NCBI GenBank assembly: GCA_015486445.1
Contig: WFRT01000052.1
Location: forward strand, 1-8,434
DNA length: 8,434 nucleotides
Direction: 5' to 3'
Source of the DNA: Pseudomonadota bacterium
GTDB lineage: Bacteria > Desulfobacterota > Anaeroferrophillalia > Anaeroferrophillales > Tharpellaceae
Part shown: positions 1 through 5,359 of the stretch, one piece after another
Layout: every line of letters begins with the position of its first letter
Position numbering within the stretch: position 1 is the first letter of the stretch
The notes under the pieces: generated by a model
What the model was told of the DNA's origin: nothing
Database searches by the model: none
The model's input: only the letters and a program-made list of their open reading frames with translations
Translations under genes and position numbers: made by a program

Positions 1-8
1 CCTTATTA

Positions 9-1325
9 TCAGAAAGTCCGCCGCCCGGTCTCCATTTCGGGCCGCTTGTCCCGCAGCCAGAAATCGGTGGCACCGTGGAAGTGGCACTTGCCGCAGGTAA
101 TCGGCCGGGGCGGCCCCTGGGCGTTGCCGTGGCAGTCCCGACAGCGGTTCAGGGCTCCACCGTAGGGGGCGTCCAGCACCCCCGGACCGCCGTGGTGCAC
201 CAGCTGCCACTGGTTGGTGCCGGCGGCATCGGAGAGGTGGCAGCGCAGGCAGAGATAGCCGAGCTGGTTGTCGGAGCCGTAGCCGGAATCCGGGGGCACC
301 ACCACCGGGGTGGTGATGGCGCCGGCCAGTTCGCCGCCGTTGACCCGGGTCCTAATCAGGGTGACGTTGCTCGATCCGTGCGGTTCGTGGCAGTCGAGAC
401 AGGAAAGCAGGTAATCATAGTTGACATTGTAGGGGGGAGCGGCGGTCGGCGACGGCGAACTGTCGGTGCGGTCGCGGGCGCCGTGCTTGGCGCCGGAGGC
501 GCTCCACCAGTCGATCCGCTGCAGGTTGCGGTTGTAGAGGCTGCTGTAGACCTGGTTGACGGAGTTGTGGCAGCTGGTGCAGAAACTCACGTAGTCGGGA
601 GTCGCGGCGCGGCCGGCGGCGGCGGATCCGGAAGAGGCCGGCTCGCGGGTCGTGCCGGTGCAGTAGGGGGGCTCGTAGGCGCTGCCGAAGGTTGCCCCCA
701 TGCTGGTGGTGACCAGGTTCTCGTGGTCGGTGGGCCGGGAAACGGCGGAATAGGCCGGGTCCCGGGGATACTCCCGGTTGCGCCGGGCCCGGTGGGGATT
801 GTGGCAGGAGACGCAGGGGTTCGAGGCGCTTTTGAAATAGGAAAAGCGTCCGGCCGCAAAGCTTCTGACATCTTCGAGGTTGTGGTAGGAGCGCAGGTTG
901 AAAGCCGCGAGGATTCCCGCAACCTGGCTGACGGTCGAGCCGCCGAAGGTCCGGCAGTACTGGTAGTTGGTAATCCCGCCGACCTGGAGCGACCCGGAAA
1001 CGGCGTGGCAGAAGAAGCAGAAGTCGTCGGCCTGGTTATAGGGCGCGGCCACCCGGCGGCTGAAGTTGTCGGCAAACAGGGCGAACGGCGAGGCCGCGCC
1101 GGATGCCGGGGCCGGCTCGACCCCGGCGATGCTGGCGTGCTGTTCATGGCAGTGGGCGCAGTTGCCCTGGACATAGCCGGCAGCATCGGTGGCGCTGCGC
1201 CGGACCCCGGCGGCGGCATTGCCGTGGGCCGAATCGGCGTAGGGCCCGGCCAGGGCCGGAGCCCCCCGGCAGGCCAGCAGCAGGAACAACAGAAACAACC
1301 ATCCGGCCAGCAACTTGCTTCTCAT
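9..1325 (-). CDS. Exported octaheme c-type cytochrome
   Basis: A 438-residue multihaem cytochrome c, expected to carry electrons outside the cytoplasm. Eight CxxCH haem-attachment motifs are visible at residues 56-60, 103-107, 171-175, 249-253, 309-313, 359-363, 395-399 and 411-415; further cysteines at 19, 124 and 222 lie outside them. The N-terminus is a signal peptide: MRSK, then a hydrophobic run to about residue 18. LLAC (16-19) could be a lipobox, whereas ALA before G27 is a good signal peptidase I site, so lipoprotein versus soluble periplasmic protein is unresolved. The ATG at 1325 was chosen because a strong purine-rich ribosome binding site lies 9 nt upstream and the signal peptide then starts cleanly; an in-frame TTG at 1346 would put that site inside the gene. 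The spacing of the motifs does not match an octaheme enzyme I recognise (hydroxylamine oxidoreductase or tetrathionate reductase type), so an electron-transfer role is inferred. The gene follows the DUF445 gene on the same strand after 155 bp and may have its own promoter. Confidence 0.9.
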   Translation of the reverse strand: MRSKLLAGWLFLLFLLLACRGAPALAGPYADSAHGNAAAGVRRSATDAAGYVQGNCAHCHEQHASIAGVEPAPASGAASPFALFADNFSRRVAAPYNQADDFCFFCHAVSGSLQVGGITNYQYCRTFGGSTVSQVAGILAAFNLRSYHNLEDVRSFAAGRFSYFKSASNPCVSCHNPHRARRNREYPRDPAYSAVSRPTDHENLVTTSMGATFGSAYEPPYCTGTTREPASSGSAAAGRAATPDYVSFCTSCHNSVNQVYSSLYNRNLQRIDWWSASGAKHGARDRTDSSPSPTAAPPYNVNYDYLLSCLDCHEPHGSSNVTLIRTRVNGGELAGAITTPVVVPPDSGYGSDNQLGYLCLRCHLSDAAGTNQWQLVHHGGPGVLDAPYGGALNRCRDCHGNAQGPPRPITCGKCHFHGATDFWLRDKRPEMETGRRTF

Positions 1326-1334
1326 CGACAAACA

Positions 1335-1344
1335 CCTTCCCCCC
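1335..1344 (-). promoter_or_regulatory. Ribosome binding site fixing the cytochrome start
   Basis: Read on the minus strand, GGGGGGAAGG ends 9 nt before the ATG at 1325. This is a strong Shine-Dalgarno match at suitable spacing. It favours the ATG over the TTG 21 nt further upstream. Confidence 0.75.
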
Positions 1345-1359
1345 AACCCCTTATGGTCA

Positions 1360-1375
1360 ACAATTTCCCGGCCAA
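1360..1375 (-). promoter_or_regulatory. Candidate sigma-54 promoter for the cytochrome gene
   Basis: The minus strand reads TTGGC, seven bases, then TTGT. This matches the -24/-12 layout of the RpoN consensus (TTGGCACG-N4-TTGC) in spacing, with a perfect -24 box and one mismatch (T for C) at the -12 box. A start site about 12 nt downstream, near 1348, would give a leader of roughly 23 nt that just includes the ribosome binding site. No enhancer-binding-protein site is recognised in the short upstream region. The assignment rests on pattern and position only. Confidence 0.33.
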
Positions 1376-1455
1376 AAATTCCTGTTTTTCAATTCCGGCT
1401 TTCCGAATTGCGGCCGGAGCTTCTCCCCTGCCGGCAGACATGCAGGAAACGTTCC

Positions 1456-1472
1456 GGCCCGGCCGCCGGGCC
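1456..1472 (-). other. GC-rich hairpin just after the DUF445 gene
   Basis: GGCCCGG and CCGGGCC form a perfect 7-bp stem with a 3-base loop, starting 8 nt beyond the DUF445 stop codon. No U-tract follows, so it is not a standard intrinsic terminator. It could protect the 3' end of the transcript, cause pausing, or be chance in very GC-rich DNA. The rest of the 155-bp gap holds only the candidate promoter and the cytochrome ribosome binding site. Confidence 0.3.
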
Positions 1473-1480
1473 GCCTGGGC

Positions 1481-3097
1481 CTAGGAGATGAAGTGCAGCA
1501 GCAGGACCTGGACCAGGCCGATCAGGCCGCCGACCAGGGCGCCGAAGAGGTTGATATAGAAGAAATGCTCCCGCATGATGCTCAAAAGCAGCTCCTCGAC
1601 CTTGATTACCGGCAGCTGGTTGATGCGCTCCTCGACCACCTGTTTGACCGCGAAGTTCTCGCTCAGGCGGGGCAACTCGGCGGCCAGGCGGGCCCTGAGT
1701 TCCCGGTAGCAGAAAGCGATCAGGGGATCGACGTGGGAGGCCGGCAGGTAGCGCGAAAGCCGGCCCAGGGGACGGTTTTTCAGCCAGAAATCGAGTTTTG
1801 CGGCAATAATCACCGTCAGCCGCCGCTTGCTGCGGCGCCGCCGTAGCCGGGAGATAAGGGTCTCGGTCAGCCGGCCGGCCGCGCCGGCGCCGGTGCGGGA
1901 AAAGCCGAGTTCCTCCAGGAGCGCGCCGAGGCTCTGGTGACGGCGGGCTGCGAACAGCTCCTCGGCGAAACCGAAAAGCTTCTCGGCCAACTCCGGGGCC
2001 TCCAGCCCGGCGGTCAGCCGACGACGCAGAAAGACCCAGCCACGGCTGACCCGGGCAAAGGAGACGCGGCCGGTGATCGCCGCGGGCGACAGCGCCAGCA
2101 GGGCCGCGAAGCGCTCGGCCAGCAGGTTGAAGACCTTCTCCTGCCACTCCGGCTGGCGCAGGGATTCGGCGAAATCGGCCGCCATTTCGTCGACCAGGCG
2201 GTCGATCCGGCCCTGGACATCTTCGTCCGACAAGGCCCAGCTGGTCACCAGCCGGCGCCAGAACCCCATCTTTTCGATATAGAGGTTGATCATCGTATAA
2301 AGCTTCTGCTTGAGCTGGCGGCGGATCGCGGGGTCGTAGAGCAGACGGCTGAAACGCACCATCAACCCGGGCAGTTCACGATGCAGTTCGGCCAGCACCG
2401 CGTTCTGAAAATCGGCCGGCAGAAGCTCGCCCAGGGGTTTTTCCGAGGTCATCAGGCGCTGGGCCAAATGGTCGATCTCGACCTCGAGCCGCCGCCGCAG
2501 GCGCGGCGAGTTAAGCCCGCGCCGCAGCAGTTCCAGTCCCCGGCGGCGCAGTTCGGGGCCGCCGTCTGAGGGCAGCAGGTCGTCGAGTTCCCTAGACCAC
2601 AGCCAGTTGACGAAATCGTTGACCGGCACCGCCAGAATGGGTTTCAAATCGGGGCTTTCGAGAACCCGGTCGACAACCTGGTAGACCGGCCGCCAGCCCC
2701 GGCCCCACCACTTCTCCCAGGCCGGCCGCAGGGTCGCCGGCACGAGGCTGAGCGGGGGGCCGAAATCCTTTTCGATCAGGGCGTAGAAACGGGCCGCAAC
2801 CCAGCGGTAGAGGGCGTCGTCAAGGGCCGGGCTCTCGAGCCGGCCGACGATCACCTCGCGGGTCAGCAGGTGCTCGCCGACCATCTCGGCAATCTGATAC
2901 GCCAGTTCCCGGCGCCGAGCCGGGATGATCCCCGGGGTCAGGGGCAGGGGGAGGCCGAAAAGATACTTCTTCTCCAGGGGCCGGAAAAGCATGCGGATGG
3001 CCAGGTAGTTGGTGAAATAGCCGATCACCGCCCCGGCCAGCGGGGGCACCACCCAGGACCAGTCGATGGTTTCCTTAAGGAGCCTCAACAGTTCCAT
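1481..3097 (-). CDS. DUF445 family membrane protein
   Basis: A 538-residue protein of the DUF445 family (YheB-like, Pfam PF04286), whose biochemical role is not established. The family signature is clear near the N-terminus: a hydrophobic segment at about residues 15-33 containing GAVIGYFTNYLAIRMLFRPL, followed by LPLTPGIIPARRRELA and then EHLLTREVI. The last 30 or so residues form a second membrane segment (FGALVGGLIGLVQVLLLHF). The roughly 450 residues between are charged, leucine-rich and probably helical, so the protein looks anchored at both ends with a large domain between. It is longer than the short family members, mainly through this central region. The start at 3097 has an AAGG ribosome binding site 6 nt upstream and places the first membrane segment as in relatives. 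The gene is divergent from coaBC and lies upstream of the cytochrome gene on the same strand. Family assignment is confident; no function can be given. Confidence 0.9.
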   Translation of the reverse strand: MELLRLLKETIDWSWVVPPLAGAVIGYFTNYLAIRMLFRPLEKKYLFGLPLPLTPGIIPARRRELAYQIAEMVGEHLLTREVIVGRLESPALDDALYRWVAARFYALIEKDFGPPLSLVPATLRPAWEKWWGRGWRPVYQVVDRVLESPDLKPILAVPVNDFVNWLWSRELDDLLPSDGGPELRRRGLELLRRGLNSPRLRRRLEVEIDHLAQRLMTSEKPLGELLPADFQNAVLAELHRELPGLMVRFSRLLYDPAIRRQLKQKLYTMINLYIEKMGFWRRLVTSWALSDEDVQGRIDRLVDEMAADFAESLRQPEWQEKVFNLLAERFAALLALSPAAITGRVSFARVSRGWVFLRRRLTAGLEAPELAEKLFGFAEELFAARRHQSLGALLEELGFSRTGAGAAGRLTETLISRLRRRRSKRRLTVIIAAKLDFWLKNRPLGRLSRYLPASHVDPLIAFCYRELRARLAAELPRLSENFAVKQVVEERINQLPVIKVEELLLSIMREHFFYINLFGALVGGLIGLVQVLLLHFIS

Positions 3098-3105
3098 AAA
3101 TAACC

Positions 3106-3136
3106 TTGTCAGAGGGATAAAATTACGTTATATAAT
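3106..3136 (+). promoter_or_regulatory. Candidate sigma-70 promoter for coaBC
   Basis: TTGTCA (3106-3111, five of six consensus bases) and a perfect TATAAT (3131-3136) lie in the only AT-rich patch of the divergent intergenic region. The 19-bp spacer is longer than the ideal 17. Initiation near 3143 would give a leader of about 110 nt before coaBC. The same patch read on the minus strand offers TATAAC (3132-3127) as a -10 for the DUF445 gene, but without a good -35. The two promoters may therefore overlap. The remainder of 3137-3237 shows no clear element. Confidence 0.4.
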
Positions 3137-3252
3137 TTTTAGCCCGCTCTTGCCGGATACCCGGTACGGGCCTTTCCCAACTTAGCCCAAAAACACCGCG
3201 ACCGTCAACCAGGACCACCATTTCTTCACTTTTTACCAGGGAATTCCAGAGC

Positions 3253-4464
3253 ATGCTGCAGGGAAAAGAGATCCTCCTGGGGGTTACCGGGGGCATCGCC
3301 GCCTACAAATCGGTTCTCCTTCTGCGGGAGCTGACCAAGGAAGGGGCCAACGTCAATGTCATCATGACCAAGAGCGCCACCAACTTCGTCGGCCCCCTGA
3401 CCTTCCAGACCCTCTCCGGCAACCCGGTGACGACCGAGATTTTCACCCTCTTCGCCTCCTCCGAGATCGGCCACGTGGCCCTCGCCAGCCGGGCCGATCT
3501 GCTGGTCATCGCCCCGGCCACGGCCAACATCATCGGCAAGATCGCCAACGGCATCGCCGACGACTTCCTCTCGACGATGGTCATGGCGACCACGGTGCCG
3601 GTGCTTTTCGCCCCGGCCATGAACACCAACATGTGGGCCTCCCCGGTGGTCCAGCGCAACATCTCGAGCCTCAAGACCATGGGCTACAACTTCATGGAAC
3701 CGGCCGAGGGCGAACTGGCCTGCGGGGTCACCGGGCGTGGCAAACTGGCCGATATCGATGCCATCATGGACGAGGTCAAGGCCCTGTTGAGCCCTGACGA
3801 CCTCAAAGGGGAAAAAATCCTGATCAGCGCCGGACCGACCGAGGAGGCGATCGACCCGGCCCGCTGCCTGACCAACCGCTCGTCGGGCAAGATGGGCTAC
3901 AACCTGGCTGCCGTCGCCCGCCGGCGCGGGGCCGAGGTGACCCTGGTCTCGGGCCCGACGGCCGAACTCGAGGCCTGGGGCATCAAGGTGGTCAAAGTCA
4001 AGACCGCGGTCGAAATGGCCAACGCCATCGACGCCAACCTGGACGGCGTGACCACCGTCATCATGGCCGCCGCGGTGGCCGATTTCCGGCCCGCCCGGCA
4101 GGCGGCCGAAAAGATCAAGCGCGAAGCCGGCGACTACTGCCTCGAACTCGAACCCAATCCCGACATCCTGGCCGGCCTCGGCCGGCGCCCCGACAAGCCC
4201 TTCCTCGTCGGTTTCGCGGCCGAGACCTCGAAGCTGCTGGAGCACGCCGGCGAGAAAATCCAGCGCAAGAATCTCGACATGATCGTCGCCAACGACGTCA
4301 CCGCCCCGGGGGCCGGTTTCAGCGTCGACACCAATATCATCAAGATCATCGACCGCGACGGGCAGACCACCGACTTTCCCCTGATGAGCAAGGAGAAAGT
4401 CGCCGGGGCGATCCTCGACCATATTCTGGCACTGAAACAGAAACGCCGCCGCCAGGGGCAGTGA
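3253..4464 (+). CDS. coaBC: Bifunctional phosphopantothenoylcysteine decarboxylase / phosphopantothenate-cysteine ligase
   Basis: A 403-residue cytoplasmic enzyme of coenzyme A synthesis. The CoaB half joins cysteine to 4'-phosphopantothenate using CTP; the FMN-dependent CoaC half decarboxylates the product to 4'-phosphopantetheine. The CoaC domain is about residues 1-180: the flavin-site start GVTGGIAAYKS (10-20), catalytic His74 in IGHVALAS, Asn124 in PAMNTNMW and the active-site Cys157 in ELACGVTGRG. The CoaB domain is about 186-395: SAGPTEE, TNRSSGKMG with Asn208, AAAVADFRP and the lysines of EKIKR (286-290). Length is normal for the fused bacterial form. The loop before Asn208 reads AIDPAR where the usual sequence is PIDPVR. 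The start is supported by AGGGA (3238-3242) 10 nt upstream and by alignment of the flavin motif. The glycosylase gene follows 40 bp later on the same strand, so the two are probably co-transcribed. Identification is very secure. Confidence 0.97.
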   Translation: MLQGKEILLGVTGGIAAYKSVLLLRELTKEGANVNVIMTKSATNFVGPLTFQTLSGNPVTTEIFTLFASSEIGHVALASRADLLVIAPATANIIGKIANGIADDFLSTMVMATTVPVLFAPAMNTNMWASPVVQRNISSLKTMGYNFMEPAEGELACGVTGRGKLADIDAIMDEVKALLSPDDLKGEKILISAGPTEEAIDPARCLTNRSSGKMGYNLAAVARRRGAEVTLVSGPTAELEAWGIKVVKVKTAVEMANAIDANLDGVTTVIMAAAVADFRPARQAAEKIKREAGDYCLELEPNPDILAGLGRRPDKPFLVGFAAETSKLLEHAGEKIQRKNLDMIVANDVTAPGAGFSVDTNIIKIIDRDGQTTDFPLMSKEKVAGAILDHILALKQKRRRQGQ

Positions 4465-4504
4465 AAAACCGGCACGGCGGCCGCAAAAGGACAACGGACG
4501 GGCG

Positions 4505-5209
4505 ATGAAACTGGAAGATGAGATCGCGGAGTTGAAAGAACACCTGGAGATCCAGAAAAAACTGAAAAATCCCGGCCTGCTCCGGGCGCCGGAAACCGAA
4601 ACCGGGCCGCTTCCGGAAGCGCCGGGCAAAGCTTCAGCCGCCGGCCTGGAAAGTATCCGGAGCGCCCTTGGCGACTGCACCCGCTGCAAGCTCTCTTCAA
4701 CCCGCAACCGGCTGGTTTTCGGGGCCGGGAGCCCGGACGCCGAACTGATGTTCGTCGGCGAGGGGCCGGGAGCCGACGAGGACCGCCAGGGCATCCCCTT
4801 CGTCGGCCGGGCCGGGCAGCTGCTGACCAGGATCATCGCCGCCATGGGCAAAACCCGGAACGAGGTTTACATCGCCAACATCATCAAGTGCCGGCCGCCC
4901 GGCAACCGCAACCCGGAAAACGACGAAATCACGGCCTGCTTTCCTTTCCTGGAGCAACAGATCGAGGTCATCCGGCCAAGGGTTGTCTGCGCCCTGGGCA
5001 AGTTCGCGGCCCAGACCATGCTCGGCAGCGACACCCCGATCAGCCGCCTGCGGGGCCGGGCCCACCCGTTCGGCGACGACTGCTGGCTGGTGCCGACCTT
5101 CCACCCCGCCTACCTGCTGCGCAACCCGGCCAAGAAGAGAGAGACCTGGGACGACATACAGTTGATCATGAAACTCCTTAACTGGGAAAAACCGGCAACA
5201 AACAATTGA
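4505..5209 (+). CDS. Uracil-DNA glycosylase, family 4 type (Fe-S)
   Basis: A 234-residue base-excision-repair enzyme that removes uracil from DNA. Four cysteines placed as iron-sulfur ligands of family 4 enzymes are present: C58 and C61 (DCTRCKLS), C129 (IIKCRPPGNRNP) and C145. The catalytic motif GEGPGADED (85-93) is followed by GIPFVGRAGQLL, and the second active-site motif is HPAYLLRNP (200-208). The first 22 or so residues are a charged amphipathic helix, possibly coiled coil (EDEIAELKEHLEIQKKL), joined to the core by a Pro/Gly/Ala-rich linker to about residue 46. Such an N-terminal extension is seen in several bacterial relatives and has no assigned role. AAAAGGA lies 13 nt before the ATG, a rather long spacing. 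The gene probably shares the coaBC transcript. No hairpin terminator is visible after the stop codon, so some read-through toward the acylase gene is possible. Confidence 0.95.
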   Translation: MKLEDEIAELKEHLEIQKKLKNPGLLRAPETETGPLPEAPGKASAAGLESIRSALGDCTRCKLSSTRNRLVFGAGSPDAELMFVGEGPGADEDRQGIPFVGRAGQLLTRIIAAMGKTRNEVYIANIIKCRPPGNRNPENDEITACFPFLEQQIEVIRPRVVCALGKFAAQTMLGSDTPISRLRGRAHPFGDDCWLVPTFHPAYLLRNPAKKRETWDDIQLIMKLLNWEKPATNN

Positions 5210-5275
5210 CATCGAAGATATATTGTATTACCTCTTAAATATTATTTGCATATTTTAATTAGCTCGCAATAAGAC
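5206..5275 (+). promoter_or_regulatory. AT-rich promoter-like region upstream of the acylase gene
   Basis: This stretch is strikingly AT-rich against GC-rich surroundings. It holds a perfect -35 hexamer TTGACA (5206-5211) overlapping the glycosylase stop codon, but the best -10-like match, TATTAC (5226-5231), is only 14 bp away. TTGCAT (5246-5251) with AATAAG (5268-5273) at 16 bp is an alternative. An imperfect AT-rich inverted repeat, TTAAATAT with ATATTTTAA, spans 5235-5258. A promoter for the acylase is likely here, but its exact position cannot be fixed by eye. The remaining bases to 5340 show nothing recognisable. Confidence 0.35.
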
Positions 5276-5340
5276 TGGCGAATTTTCCGGGTGGGATCCA
5301 TAAACCGGTTCATAAAGGAAAAGCCTCGCCACGAAAAACC

Positions 5341-5352
5341 AGGGGAGAGAGG
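5341..5352 (+). promoter_or_regulatory. Ribosome binding site fixing the acylase start
   Basis: A purine-only run, AGGGGAGAGAGG, ends 7 nt before the ATG at 5360. It supports that start over the in-frame GTG at 5291, which would add 23 charged residues ahead of the signal peptide. Confidence 0.7.
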
Positions 5353-5359
5353 TGTGGCT

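Noticed and set aside
75..1484. Long plus-strand open frame (469 codons) antisense to the cytochrome gene
   Set aside because: Its translation is low-complexity Gly/Ala/Val-rich with no domain, it runs over both the cytochrome and the intergenic region, and such open antisense frames are expected in GC-rich genes. The eight haem motifs show the minus strand is coding.
3142..3171. GCCCG/CGGGC inverted repeat in the DUF445-coaBC gap as a possible terminator or leader structure
   Set aside because: It has only 5 bp of pairing with a 20-base loop and no U-tract; in GC-rich DNA this is expected by chance.
4445..4481. GCCGCC/GGCGGC inverted repeat around the coaBC stop codon
   Set aside because: The loop is 25 bases and no U-tract follows. 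It is unlikely to separate coaBC from the glycosylase gene 40 bp downstream.
3226..4851. Long minus-strand open frame (541 codons) antisense to coaBC and the glycosylase gene
   Set aside because: It spans two well-conserved genes on the other strand, is rich in Gly/Asp/Val/His with no recognisable fold, and follows from codon bias.
5291..5359. Upstream GTG start for the acylase, adding 23 residues
   Set aside because: It would place a charged, non-signal segment before the hydrophobic core and ignores the strong ribosome binding site just ahead of the ATG at 5360.
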